Origin: Brevundimonas denitrificans
GTDB lineage: Bacteria > Pseudomonadota > Alphaproteobacteria > Caulobacterales > Caulobacteraceae
NCBI RefSeq assembly: GCF_030160755.1
Contig: NZ_BSOY01000012.1
Coordinates: 1-55,596, forward strand
Direction of reading: 5' to 3'
DNA length: 55,596 nt
In this document: positions 25,273-34,111 of the stretch, piece by piece
Layout: each line of letters opens with the position of its first letter
Position numbering within the stretch: the first letter of the stretch is position 1
Made by a program: the position numbers and the translations under genes
The notes under the pieces: generated by a model
Databases searched by the model: none
Seen by the model: the letters and a program-made list of their open reading frames with translations, nothing else
Told to the model about the DNA's origin: nothing

Positions 25273-26151
25273 ATGACCACGATCCGATCCGTCGCCATCG
25301 TCGGCGCAGGCCAGATGGGCGCAGGCATCGCCCAGGCCGTGGCCGCCGGCGGCTATCAGGTGCTGCTGTACGACGCCGCCGCGGACCGCGTGCCGCAGGC
25401 CCAGGCCGCCATCGCCGCCAGCCTGGCCCGCCAGATCGATCGCGGCCTGATCGACCCGGCCTCGGCCGACGCCGCCCTTTCGCGCATCACGGCCGCATCC
25501 TCGCTGGCCGCCGCGGCCCGGGCCGATCTCGTCATCGAGGCGGCGGTCGAGGACGAGGCGGTCAAGAAGTCGATACTGACCGAACTGGTCCCGCATCTGG
25601 GGCCCGACACCCTGCTGGCGTCCAACACCTCCTCGATTTCGATCACCCGGCTGGCCTCGGTCACCGACCGGCCCGAGCGGTTCATCGGCCTGCATTTCAT
25701 GAAGCCGGCGCCGGTGATGAGACTGGTCGAGATCGTGCGCGGCATCGCCACCTCGGCCGACACCTATGAGACGGCGGTGGCCTTTGCGGAGTCGCTGGGC
25801 AAGACCACCACCAACGCCGAGGACTTCCCCGCCTTCATCGTCAACCGCATCCTGGTGCCGATGATCAATGAGGCGATCTACACCCTGTACGAAGGCGTCG
25901 GGAACGTCGCCTCGATCGACAAGGCGCTGAAGCTGGGCGCCAACCATCCGATGGGGCCGCTGGAACTGGCGGACTTCATGGGGCTGGACGTGGTTCTGGC
26001 GATCATGAACGTGCTGCATGAGGGCCTGGCCGACACCAAATACCGGCCCTGTCCCCTGTTGGTGAAATATGTCGAGGCCGGCTGGCTGGGACGCAAGTCC
26101 GGGCGCGGCTTCTACGACTATTCCGGCGACACGCCGGCGCCCACGCGGTGA
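25273..26151 (+). CDS. 3-hydroxybutyryl-CoA dehydrogenase
   Basis: A 292-residue short 3-hydroxyacyl-CoA dehydrogenase that oxidises (S)-3-hydroxybutyryl-CoA to acetoacetyl-CoA with NAD+. The nucleotide motif is GAGQMGAGIA at residues 11-20, a catalytic His is near 141 in GLHFMKPAPVM with its Glu partner near 153, and the C-terminal domain has VNRILVPMINEA and NHPMGPLELADF. The length is that of single-function PaaH/Hbd enzymes, not FadB. The start is the ATG at 25273. With phaZ 15 kb away it suits polyhydroxybutyrate or fatty-acid turnover. Confidence 0.95.
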   Translation: MTTIRSVAIVGAGQMGAGIAQAVAAGGYQVLLYDAAADRVPQAQAAIAASLARQIDRGLIDPASADAALSRITAASSLAAAARADLVIEAAVEDEAVKKSILTELVPHLGPDTLLASNTSSISITRLASVTDRPERFIGLHFMKPAPVMRLVEIVRGIATSADTYETAVAFAESLGKTTTNAEDFPAFIVNRILVPMINEAIYTLYEGVGNVASIDKALKLGANHPMGPLELADFMGLDVVLAIMNVLHEGLADTKYRPCPLLVKYVEAGWLGRKSGRGFYDYSGDTPAPTR

Positions 26152-26161
26152 GTCCGGCGCG

Positions 26162-26731
26162 ATGATCCCGATCCCGGAAAGAGCCGAGGACTTCCCCGGA
26201 CAGGAGCGGGTGGCCTGGCGGCGGGAGCCGCACCGGCTGGTGCTGGCGGCGCTCGCCGGGGCCCTGTGGCCGCCGATCCCGATCACCCTGCTGATCTGGC
26301 CGCCGAACAACTGGGCGCCGTCGATGGAGATCGATCCGCGGCTGGTGGCCCTGGTCATCGGGCTGATGGCCGTGCCGGCGGGCCTGTGGCTGCTGCGGCG
26401 GGAGCGTGAGCGGACCGGACGGCCGTCGACGCGGCTGGGCGTGGTCTGGCGGTTCATGTTCTACGGCGGTCTGCTGGCCGCCGGGCTTCAGGCGCTGTTC
26501 GCCCTCATCCTGTGCATCTTCGGCTGGTTCGAGGCGGGCGGCATCGCCCAGGCCGCGGGCGCCACGGAAACCACCCTGCTCATCTATGGCGTCGGCCTGC
26601 TTCCCGTCGCCGTCATGGTGGGGGTCAGCTATGCCCTGTGGGCGGGCCTGTGCGCCGCCTTCATCGCCTTCAGGCTTCAGCCCGAGGTGCGGGACCGGCT
26701 GGGCTTGATGAGCGAACCCGACGAAGCCTGA
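26162..26731 (+). CDS. Membrane protein of unknown function (189 aa)
   Basis: I do not recognise a family. Residues 1-22 are soluble and acidic. Four likely membrane segments follow: about 28-46, 60-78, 102-120 and 141-165. The conserved-looking motifs are WPPIPITLLIWPPNNW near residue 36 and VSYALWAGLCAAF near the end. The ATG at 26162 lies 10 bases after the dehydrogenase stop, so the two are probably cotranscribed. Confidence 0.75.
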   Translation: MIPIPERAEDFPGQERVAWRREPHRLVLAALAGALWPPIPITLLIWPPNNWAPSMEIDPRLVALVIGLMAVPAGLWLLRRERERTGRPSTRLGVVWRFMFYGGLLAAGLQALFALILCIFGWFEAGGIAQAAGATETTLLIYGVGLLPVAVMVGVSYALWAGLCAAFIAFRLQPEVRDRLGLMSEPDEA

Positions 26732-26825
26732 CGCTCTCCGGCCCGGCCGGGCCGTTACGCAGAATTCAGTTTCAAGACCGCGCCGCTTCGGCCAAGCTTG
26801 CCCCTGCCGGATGGGGGAAGATGTC

Positions 26826-28076
26826 ATGGCCGTCGCCGAAACAACCGGGGCCGAGGCGCCCGCGCCGCTCGCGAAACTGGCGCCCGTCGCCACGTCGGAT
26901 CGCCTGTTCAGTCTGGATATGGTCCGCGGTCTGGCCGTTCTGGGCATTCTGGCCGTCAACGCCATGACCTTCGCCTGGCCCTGGGCGGTCGTGTCCAATC
27001 CGCCCTTGCAGACAGGCTTCGACGCCGAGGCCGCGCAGGCCTGGCAGATCATGCACGTCTTCTTCCAGGACAAGATGCGCACCCTGTTCTCCATGCTGTT
27101 CGGCGTCTCGATCTTCCTGATCGGCGGCGAACGCGCGGACGCAGCGCGGGGCAAGCTGCTGCGCAGCCGCCTGTTCTGGCTGGCCGTCTTCGGCCTGATC
27201 CATGGTCTGGCCTTCTGGTTCGGCGACATCCTGCTGCTCTACGCCTGGACCGGCCTGTTCGTGATGCTGGTGCGGTCGTGGAGCGCCCGCAGTCTGTTGA
27301 TCGCGGGCGTCAGCCTGAACCTGATCTGTTCGGCCCTCTATGTGGGCATGATGTCCCTGCTGGCCTTCGCCCCTCCGGAAGCTCTGGCCGGCGCGATGGA
27401 AGGCTCCGGCTGGGGCGCTGACCCGGCCAAGCTGGCCCGGTCGATCGCGGCCTTCCAGGGCGACGCCCTGTCGGTCAGCCTGGCCCAGGTGAGAAACTGG
27501 CTGCAGACCGCCCCCGCCATGCTGATCTTCTTCCTGCCGGCGACGTCGGCCCTGATGCTGATCGGCATGGGTCTGTTCAAGTCAGGCTTCCTGGCCGGCC
27601 GTTCGCCGGCCTGGGTCTATGGCCTGTTCATCGCCGCCGGGGGCGGATCGCTGTGGCTGGTCTGGCAGGAGACCTCGGCCTTCATCGCGGCGGGCTTCCC
27701 CTTCATCGAGACGATGACCAAGCCGTACAACAGCTTCCTCGCCCCCTTCATTTCGCTCGGCTACGCCAGCCTGCTGATCCTGCTGGCGCGGTTCGGGCTG
27801 AAGCTGATCCTGACGCCGCTGGCCTGCGCCGGGCGGATGGCCTTCACCAACTACCTCAGCCAGACCCTGATCATGACCACCATCTTCTACGGCGGCCGGG
27901 GGCTGGGCTGGTACGGCCAGATCGGCTGGCCCGAGATGTGGATTATCATCGGCGGGGTCTGGGCGGCGCAGCTGATCTGGTCGCCGCTGTGGTTGTCGGT
28001 GTTCCAGCTGGGCCCGCTGGAATGGGCCTGGCGTTGCCTGACGTACAAGCGGATGGTTCCGCTGAGGAAGGCCTGA
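26826..28076 (+). CDS. DUF418 family membrane protein
   Basis: A 416-residue polytopic inner-membrane protein. The N-terminal LFSLDMVRGLAVLGILAVN is the usual start of the acyltransferase-3/DUF418 superfamily. The C-terminal part AFTNYLSQTLIMTTIFYGGR with GPLEWAWR is the DUF418 signature. About ten membrane segments are visible. The biochemical role is unknown. The ATG at 26826 has GGGGGAAG just before it and is preferred over the ATG at 26811. The extra residues before LFSLDMV are low-complexity. Confidence 0.9.
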   Translation: MAVAETTGAEAPAPLAKLAPVATSDRLFSLDMVRGLAVLGILAVNAMTFAWPWAVVSNPPLQTGFDAEAAQAWQIMHVFFQDKMRTLFSMLFGVSIFLIGGERADAARGKLLRSRLFWLAVFGLIHGLAFWFGDILLLYAWTGLFVMLVRSWSARSLLIAGVSLNLICSALYVGMMSLLAFAPPEALAGAMEGSGWGADPAKLARSIAAFQGDALSVSLAQVRNWLQTAPAMLIFFLPATSALMLIGMGLFKSGFLAGRSPAWVYGLFIAAGGGSLWLVWQETSAFIAAGFPFIETMTKPYNSFLAPFISLGYASLLILLARFGLKLILTPLACAGRMAFTNYLSQTLIMTTIFYGGRGLGWYGQIGWPEMWIIIGGVWAAQLIWSPLWLSVFQLGPLEWAWRCLTYKRMVPLRKA

Positions 28077-28166
28077 GGGGTCGGGGGTCAGGGATCAGGG
28101 AAGAGGGACGCATCGCACCGCACCGTCGCCGCCCTAACCTCTGGTCCCTAATCCCTTGTCCCTCTA
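28076..28166. repeat. Short GGGATTAG/GGGATCAG inverted repeats before hisS
   Basis: The left arm (28076-28110) contains GGGGTCAGGGATCAGGGA and ends GAGGGACG. The right arm (28133-28166) contains the complementary unit, as in CCCTAATCCCTTGTCCCTC. The two can pair imperfectly around a 22-base loop. The composition and degenerate unit length (7-9 bases) recall the (GTGGCTAG)n cluster but with a different unit. It sits between the DUF418 stop and the hisS start. Confidence 0.65.
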
Positions 28167-28176
28167 AAGACGCGGC

Positions 28177-29676
28177 ATGACCACCGACGCCGCCGCTCCC
28201 GCCCGCCCTGAAGCCCGCAATCCGCGGGGGTTCGCCGACCGTCGCGGTCGCGACCTGATCGCCGAGCGCCGTCTCGTGCAGCGGGTGTCCGAGGTCTATG
28301 AGCGCTGGGGCTTCGAGCCGCTGGAGACGGGCGCGTTCGAATACGCCGATGCGCTCGGCAAATTCCTGCCGGACGCCGACCGTCCCAACGAGGGGGTCTT
28401 CGCCCTTCAGGACGACGACGACCAGTGGATGGCGCTGCGCTACGACCTGACCGCGCCGCTGGCCCGGTTCGCGGCCCAGGGGTGGGAGACCCTGCCCAAG
28501 CCGTTCCGCCGCTACGCCTTCGGCCCGGTGTGGCGCAACGAGAAGCCGGGCCCGGGGCGGTTCCGCGAGTTCGTCCAGTGCGACGCCGACACCGTCGGCT
28601 CGGACCGGCCCGAGGCCGATGCCGAGATCATCGCCATGGCCTGCGAGGGCCTGCGCGCGGCCGGTCTGGACGCCGGTCAGGCGGTGGTGCGCGTCTCCAA
28701 CCGCAAACTGTTCGACGGCCTGTTCCAGGCGGGCGGGATCGAGGATGCGGGCCAGCGGCTGACCGCCCTGCGGGCCATCGACAAATTCGACCGGCTGGGC
28801 TGGGAGGGCGTCGCCGCCCTGCTGGGCGAGGGCCGGCTCGATGACTCGGGCGACTACACCCGGGGGGCGCGTCTGCCGGCCGGCGTGATCGCGACGATCG
28901 AGGGCTTCCTGTCGTCGGTGGCGGACGAGGGGCTGACGCGCGCCGGGACGCTGGACGCCGTCGCGCGGGTCGGGGGGCTGGGCGAGATCGGCGAGGCGGC
29001 CCTGACCGAGCTGGCCGCCATCGACGCCGCGCTGAACGCCATGAAGGTGAGCCAGGACGCGGTCCGCTTCGACCCGACCATCGTGCGCGGGCTGGAATAT
29101 TACACCGGCGCCGTGTTCGAGGCCGAGCTGCTGCTGGACACGGTCGACGACAAGGGCCGGGCCGTGCGCTTCGGCTCGATCGGGGGCGGCGGACGCTATG
29201 ACGATCTGGTGGCGCGGTTCACCGGCGAGCGGCTGCCGGCGACCGGCTTCTCGTTCGGGGTGTCGCGCCTGGCCTCGGCCCTGCGCGCCGCCGGACGGGG
29301 CGACGAGGACGCGGTGCGCGGGCCGGTCGTGGTCATCGTCTTTTCCGACGCCGACATGCAGCACTATCTCGACGCCGTGTCCGAACTCCGCAACGCCGGC
29401 GTCGCCGCCGAGCTCTATCTGGGCCGGGCCGGGATGAAGGCGCAGATGAAATACGCCGACCGCCGCGGCGCGCCGGCCGCCGTCATCCTGGGCGGAGACG
29501 AGATCGCGGCCGGCCAGGTCACGGTCAAGGATCTGGACGCCGGCCGGGCGCTCGCCGCCGGCGTCAGCGACAACGAGGCCTGGAAATCCGAACGCCCGGG
29601 CCAGCAGATCGTCCCCCGATCCGAGCTGGTCGCCACCGTCGCCCGGATCGTCAAACAGGCGCGCACAGCTTCGTGA
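28177..29676 (+). CDS. hisS: Histidyl-tRNA synthetase
   Basis: A 499-residue class II synthetase that charges tRNA-His. Motif 1 surrounds GFEPLETGAFEYADALGKF, motif 2 is RRYAFGPVWRNEKPGPGRFREF, and the histidine-specific segments LEYYTGAVFEAEL and GGGGRYDDLV are present, with motif 3 in GFSFGVSRL. The anticodon-binding domain is about residues 385-495. The sequence has the alphaproteobacterial shape, with a long first part and an insertion between motifs 2 and 3. It is the last coding feature before a terminator at 29845-29881. Confidence 0.96.
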   Translation: MTTDAAAPARPEARNPRGFADRRGRDLIAERRLVQRVSEVYERWGFEPLETGAFEYADALGKFLPDADRPNEGVFALQDDDDQWMALRYDLTAPLARFAAQGWETLPKPFRRYAFGPVWRNEKPGPGRFREFVQCDADTVGSDRPEADAEIIAMACEGLRAAGLDAGQAVVRVSNRKLFDGLFQAGGIEDAGQRLTALRAIDKFDRLGWEGVAALLGEGRLDDSGDYTRGARLPAGVIATIEGFLSSVADEGLTRAGTLDAVARVGGLGEIGEAALTELAAIDAALNAMKVSQDAVRFDPTIVRGLEYYTGAVFEAELLLDTVDDKGRAVRFGSIGGGGRYDDLVARFTGERLPATGFSFGVSRLASALRAAGRGDEDAVRGPVVVIVFSDADMQHYLDAVSELRNAGVAAELYLGRAGMKAQMKYADRRGAPAAVILGGDEIAAGQVTVKDLDAGRALAAGVSDNEAWKSERPGQQIVPRSELVATVARIVKQARTAS

Positions 29677-29844
29677 GTTATCACTGATAAGTCTTGAAAA
29701 ATCCGGGTTTCGCCCGCCCGTTCATTGACTTGAGACGGTAAATGTCGTCTTTCTGACGTACTCGGGAAGCGCAGCGTTTCGGCGCAGCAGCGGCCCGGAG
29801 GCGTTTCGGGGAGGAAACGTCCGCTCGTCAAAGAGCGAAAGAAA
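29677..29844 (+). other. Structured 3' region of hisS with a ribosome-binding-like stem-loop
   Basis: There is no ORF in this stretch. It begins with the palindrome TTATC-ACT-GATAA (29678-29690), two bases after the stop codon, which resembles the core of a TetR-type operator. Further on, CGTTTC-GGGGAG-GAAACG (29802-29819) forms a perfect 6-bp stem exposing GGGGAG, and GCTC-GTCAAA-GAGC follows (29823-29836). The segment 29808-29822 is complementary over 15 contiguous positions, two of them G-U, to the predicted small RNA at 7917-7995. No convincing promoter is seen inside it, so it is either the hisS 3'UTR or a short independent RNA. Confidence 0.45.
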
Positions 29845-29881
29845 GCCCGCCGCGAATGTATCCCCCGCGGCGGGCTTTTTT
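29845..29881 (+). terminator. Intrinsic terminator of hisS
   Basis: A 10-bp stem GCCCGCCGCG/CGCGGCGGGC (29845-29854, 29866-29875) with an 11-base loop, followed by TTTTTT (29876-29881). On the other strand the stem is followed by TTTCTTTC, so it may work in both directions. Confidence 0.9.
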
Positions 29882-29907
29882 GCGCCTGGAGCCTGGCGCT
29901 GCGCGCC

Positions 29908-29930
29908 GGTGGCTAGTGGCTAGTGGCCAC
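29908..29930. repeat. Short (GTGGCTAG)n repeat
   Basis: Bases 29908-29930 carry two full GTGGCTAG units and a third partial one ending GTGGCCAC, the same unit as the large cluster at 13031-13222. It lies between the hisS terminator and the terminator of the M13 peptidase. Confidence 0.7.
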
Positions 29931-29962
29931 AAGAAAGGGGCCGGAGCGTTGGCTCCGACCCC
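29931..29962 (-). terminator. Terminator of the M13 peptidase gene
   Basis: On the minus strand the arms GGGGTCGGAGC (29962-29952) and GCTCCGGCCCC (29947-29937) form an 11-bp stem with one mismatch around a 4-base loop, followed by TTTCTT (29936-29931). It lies 22 bases beyond the peptidase stop codon. Confidence 0.75.
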
Positions 29963-29983
29963 TTCCCGTCTTTCAGGCCTGTC

Positions 29984-32122
29984 CTACCAGATGCGAACCC
30001 GGTCTGCCGGGGCCAGGTAGTAGCGGTCGCCGGGCTGGACGTCGAAGGCGTCGTACCAGGCGTCGACGTTGCGGACCGGGCCGATCACCCGGAACTCGGC
30101 CGGGCTGTGCGAGTCGGTGTCGATCTGCTGCCTCAGCGCGTCGTCGCGATATTTCGACTGCCAGACCTGGGCCCAGCCGTAGAAGAAGCGCTGGTCGCCG
30201 GTCGTGCCGTCGAGGATCGGCGCGGGCTGGCCGTTCAGCGACAGGTGATAGGCCTCAAGCCCGACGGCGTTGCCGGCGGCGTCGCCGATGTTCTCGCCCA
30301 TGGTCAGGGCCGGGCGGACCCGGAACCCCGGGAGCGGCTCGAACTGGCCGTACTGCTCGCCGAGGCGGGCCGTCAGGGCGTCGAAATTGGCCCGGTCCTC
30401 GGCCGTCCACCAGCTGCGCAGCACCCCGTCGCCATCGGACTTGGAGCCCTGGTCGTCGAAGCCGTGGCCGATTTCGTGGCCGATGACGCCGCCGATGCCG
30501 CCGTAGTTGACGGCCGGGTCCGCATCCGGATCGAAGAAGGGCGGCTGCAGGATGGCGGCCGGGAAGACGATCTCGTTATTGGTCGAGTTGTAGTAGGCGT
30601 TCACGGTCTGCGGGGTCATGCCCCACTCGTCCTTGTCCACCGGCTGGTTCAGGCGGTTGAGCTGGTAGTTCCAGCGGAAGAGACCGGCCCGCTCGCCGTT
30701 GCCGAACAGGTCGTCCGGACGGATTTCAAGAGCGGAGTAGTCGCGCCACTTGTTCGGATAGCCGATCTTGACGGTGAATTTGGCCAGCTTCTCCTGGGCC
30801 GCGGCCTTGGTGGCGTCGCCCATCCAGTCGTAGGTGTTGATGCGGTTGCTGAGCGCGATGCGCAGGTTGGCGACCAGCTCCTCCATCTGCGCCTTGGACG
30901 CGGCGGGGAAGTATTCGGCCACATACTGGCGGCCGACGGCCTCGCCCAGCATGCCCTCGGCGAAGCTGATGCCCCGCTTGTCGCGGGGGCGCTGCATCGG
31001 CTGGCCCTGCAGATCGCGCGAACGGAACTCCCACTGGGCGTCCGAGAAGCGGCGCGACAGGCGCGGCGCGGCCTGGTCGGTGGTGTGGAAGGCCTCCCAG
31101 GCCTGGAGAGTCGCGACAGGAGTGTCCGCGAAGATCGCGGCGATCGTCGGCATCGCCGTGTCCTGGCGAACGATCAGGCGGGGCACGTCGCCGACGCCGA
31201 CCGCTGTATAATAGGCCTGCCACGGGAAGCCCGGGGCCTCCGCCGCCAGCTGGGCGATGGTGTATTCGTTGTAGGTCTCGTCGCGATTGCGGTTCTGCTC
31301 CGGCGTCCAGTGCGCCTCGGCGATCCGGTTCTCGAAGGCGAGGATGGCGTCCGCGCTGGCCGCCGGGTCTTCCCAGCCGACCATGGTCAGCATCCGCTCG
31401 ACATAGGCGCGGTACAGAGCCTTCTTCTCGGCCCAGCGGTCCGCCAGATAGTAGTCGCGGTTGGGCAGGCCCAGGCCGGCCTGGCCGGTCGAGACGACAT
31501 AGCGGGTCGGCGCCTTCTGGTCGGTGGTGATGCCTGTGCCGAAGATCGAGGCGCCCACACGGCCCTGCGTCTGACCCATGTAGACGGCCATCGCCTCATG
31601 GGTGTTCGCGGCGCGGATCGCAGCCAGGTAGGGCTGCAGCGGCTGGGCGTCCAGCGCCTCGATCCGGTCCTCGTCCATATAGGCGCGATAGGCGTCGGCG
31701 ATCTTCTGCTCGTCGGAGCCGGGGACCAGGTCGGTGCGGGCGACGAGGGCGTCGATCATCACCTTGACGCGGTTGTCCGAGAGCTCGCGCAGCAGATTGA
31801 ACGAGCCGTATGAGGTGCGGTCGGACGGAATCTGGAGCCGGTCGAGCGCCGCGCCGTTGGCGTAGCGCATGAAGCTTTCGCCGGGCCGCACCGAGGTGTC
31901 GCGACCGTCGAGGTTGAAGCCCCAGGTTCCGTAGCTCGGCGCTTCCGTGCCCTGGTAGCCCAGGACCGTTCCGCCGTCGGGCGGGGTCTGGAAGAGCTCG
32001 TAGATGGAGCAGCTTTCGTCGATGCAGCCATGGCCGTGATCTTCGCCGCCGACCTGGGCGACCGCGACGGACGCGGGCAGGAGCAGGGCGCCGAGCGCGG
32101 CGCCGATGAGCAATTTCTTCAT
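29984..32122 (-). CDS. Secreted M13 family zinc metallopeptidase (neprilysin-like)
   Basis: A 712-residue enzyme with a signal peptide (MKKLLIGAALGALLLPASVA). The zinc site HEIGHGFDDQG has His549, Glu550 and His553. The third ligand is Glu610 in GENIGD, and the substrate-binding NAYY is at 508-511. All are intact, so it should be active on short peptides in the periplasm. Just after the signal peptide is a short segment with DHGHGCIDESC, two Cys and two His. I start it at the ATG at 32122, with GAGGAAAT upstream, not at the longer frame. The gene is divergent from the antiporter gene. Confidence 0.95.
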   Translation of the reverse strand: MKKLLIGAALGALLLPASVAVAQVGGEDHGHGCIDESCSIYELFQTPPDGGTVLGYQGTEAPSYGTWGFNLDGRDTSVRPGESFMRYANGAALDRLQIPSDRTSYGSFNLLRELSDNRVKVMIDALVARTDLVPGSDEQKIADAYRAYMDEDRIEALDAQPLQPYLAAIRAANTHEAMAVYMGQTQGRVGASIFGTGITTDQKAPTRYVVSTGQAGLGLPNRDYYLADRWAEKKALYRAYVERMLTMVGWEDPAASADAILAFENRIAEAHWTPEQNRNRDETYNEYTIAQLAAEAPGFPWQAYYTAVGVGDVPRLIVRQDTAMPTIAAIFADTPVATLQAWEAFHTTDQAAPRLSRRFSDAQWEFRSRDLQGQPMQRPRDKRGISFAEGMLGEAVGRQYVAEYFPAASKAQMEELVANLRIALSNRINTYDWMGDATKAAAQEKLAKFTVKIGYPNKWRDYSALEIRPDDLFGNGERAGLFRWNYQLNRLNQPVDKDEWGMTPQTVNAYYNSTNNEIVFPAAILQPPFFDPDADPAVNYGGIGGVIGHEIGHGFDDQGSKSDGDGVLRSWWTAEDRANFDALTARLGEQYGQFEPLPGFRVRPALTMGENIGDAAGNAVGLEAYHLSLNGQPAPILDGTTGDQRFFYGWAQVWQSKYRDDALRQQIDTDSHSPAEFRVIGPVRNVDAWYDAFDVQPGDRYYLAPADRVRIW

Positions 32123-32275
32123 GGGGATTTCCTCGACTTCGCTTCTCTGTCGGACAGCGTCGTCGGCGACCCTACGCCCCGGGCCCGTCCTGTCGCCTGA
32201 ATTATTTGTCATGTGCGACGGAAACCCAGACGGGGCGGCGTTTCAGCCTGTAGGCTGACCCCCGACGGAGGACGA

Positions 32276-34111
32276 ATGGCGACTCACGGCGGCGGCGGCG
32301 AATACAAGGATCTGGTGGTCTTTCTGGCGGCCGCGGGCGTGGTCGTGCCGCTGTTCAACCGTCTGAAGATCAGTCCGGTGCTGGGCTTCCTCGCCGCGGG
32401 CGTGCTGCTGGGTCCCGACGGACTGGCCCGGATGTCGGACGCCGCGCCCTGGCTGTCGTGGCTGACCATTTCGGACGCCACCCAGATCCGGTCCCTGTCC
32501 GAGCTCGGCGTCGCCTTCCTGCTGTTCATGATCGGGCTGGAGCTGTCGTGGGAGCGGCTGCGGGCCATGCGCAAGCTGGTCTTCGGCCTCGGCCTGACCC
32601 AGGTGGCGACCTGTACGGTGGCGCTGGCGGCGGTCTTTGTGTTCATGGGCCAGCCGCTGGTCTCGGCGGCCGTGCTGGGGATGGGGCTGGCCCTGTCCTC
32701 GACAGCCGTGGTGATGCCGGTGATGGCCGAGCGGGGGCGGATCAAGACCACCGCCGGACGGGCGACCTTTTCCATCCTGCTGGCCCAGGATCTGGTCGTG
32801 GCGCCGATCCTGATCACCGTCACGGTTCTGGCGGCGCTCGCCGGGAGCGGCGTCGGCGGCGGCGATTTCGACCCGGCGGTTCTGGGCCCCGCGCTGTTCA
32901 CCCTGATCCCGGCCGCCATCGGTCTGGCGCTGCTGGTCGTGCTGGGCCGGCTGGTGCTGCGGCCCATGTTCCGCTCGGTCGCCCGGGCCAAGGCCCGGGG
33001 GCAGGGGCAGGAGATGTTCATCGCCGCCAGCCTGCTGGTGGTGGTCGGCGCCGGGGTGGCGGCCCAGGCCGCCGGCCTGTCGATGAGCCTCGGCGCCCTG
33101 ATCGCCGGCCTGCTGCTGGCCGAGACCGAGTTCCGACGCGAGGTCGAGATTTCGATCGAGCCGTTCAAGGGCCTGTTGCTCGGGGTCTTTTTCGTGGGGG
33201 TCGGCATCAGCCTCGACCTCGACGCCGTGGCCGCCGATCCCGTGGCCGTGTTCGGCCTGGCCGCCATGCTGACCCTGCTGAAGGCCGGCCTGATATACGC
33301 CGCCGCCCGCCTGTGGGGCCTGAACAACCGCACCGCCATCGAGACGGCGCTGGTGCTGGGACCCGCAGGGGAGTTCGCCTTCGTCATCCTGGGCGCCGGT
33401 CTGGTCGAGGGGATCGCCTCGCCCGCCTTCACCCAGACGGTGCTCATGGCGGCGACGATCAGCATTTTCACGGTCCCCCTGATGGCCCTGATCGCGGACC
33501 GGCTGGTGAAACGCGTAGCCCCGGCCGTCGCCGAACTGCCGCCCGAGGCCCTGGAGACGCCGTCAGCGACGTCCGGACAGGTGCTGATCGTCGGCTTCGG
33601 ACGGGTGGGACGTCTGGTCGGCGAGATGCTGACCGAGCATGGACAGGCCTTCCTGGCCATCGACGCCAATCCCTCCACCGTGGCCAAGGGCAGGGCCGAG
33701 GGGGCCAATGTCTTCTATGGCGACGCGGGGCGGACCGAGATGCTGGAGCGCTGCGGCATCGACACGGCGCGGGCTGTGGTGGTGACCATGGATGCGCCGA
33801 TCAAGGTCGATGAGGTGGTCATCGCCACACGCTCGCTGCGGCCCGACCTGATCCTGATCGCCCGCGCCCGGGATCACAAACACGCCGCCCGCCTGTACGC
33901 CCTGGGCGTCACGGACGCCGTCCCCGAGACCACGGAGGCCAGCCTGCAACTGGCCGAGAACACCCTCGTCGATCTGGGGGTGCCCATGGGTCTGGTGCTG
34001 GCGTCGATTCACGAGCGTCGCGACCGGTTCCGCAAGATCTTTCAGGAGGCCATGCCCGGCAGCGACGCCGTCCGCAGCCCGCGCGCCCTGCGCTCCACCC
34101 TGCGGCGCTGA
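32276..34111 (+). CDS. CPA2 monovalent cation:proton antiporter (KefB/C-like)
   Basis: A 611-residue protein. The first ~390 residues are the polytopic Na+/H+ exchanger domain, with about 12 membrane segments. MIGLELSWERL, ALSSTAVVMPVMAERG and LGPAGEFAFVILG are typical of CPA2/Kef members. The remaining part begins with a TrkA-N (RCK) domain: GFGRVGR is the Rossmann motif near residue 438, and DANPSTVAKG lies in the nucleotide pocket. This is the arrangement of K+ efflux systems gated by nucleotide or glutathione adducts. No KefF/KefG partner lies beside it. The start ATG at 32276 has GGAGG six bases before it. Confidence 0.93.
   Translation: MATHGGGGEYKDLVVFLAAAGVVVPLFNRLKISPVLGFLAAGVLLGPDGLARMSDAAPWLSWLTISDATQIRSLSELGVAFLLFMIGLELSWERLRAMRKLVFGLGLTQVATCTVALAAVFVFMGQPLVSAAVLGMGLALSSTAVVMPVMAERGRIKTTAGRATFSILLAQDLVVAPILITVTVLAALAGSGVGGGDFDPAVLGPALFTLIPAAIGLALLVVLGRLVLRPMFRSVARAKARGQGQEMFIAASLLVVVGAGVAAQAAGLSMSLGALIAGLLLAETEFRREVEISIEPFKGLLLGVFFVGVGISLDLDAVAADPVAVFGLAAMLTLLKAGLIYAAARLWGLNNRTAIETALVLGPAGEFAFVILGAGLVEGIASPAFTQTVLMAATISIFTVPLMALIADRLVKRVAPAVAELPPEALETPSATSGQVLIVGFGRVGRLVGEMLTEHGQAFLAIDANPSTVAKGRAEGANVFYGDAGRTEMLERCGIDTARAVVVTMDAPIKVDEVVIATRSLRPDLILIARARDHKHAARLYALGVTDAVPETTEASLQLAENTLVDLGVPMGLVLASIHERRDRFRKIFQEAMPGSDAVRSPRALRSTLRR

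Noticed and set aside
29725..29758. A promoter within the hisS 3' region (TTGACT)
   Set aside because: No -10 box lies 16-18 bases downstream, so independent transcription of this region cannot be supported from the sequence.
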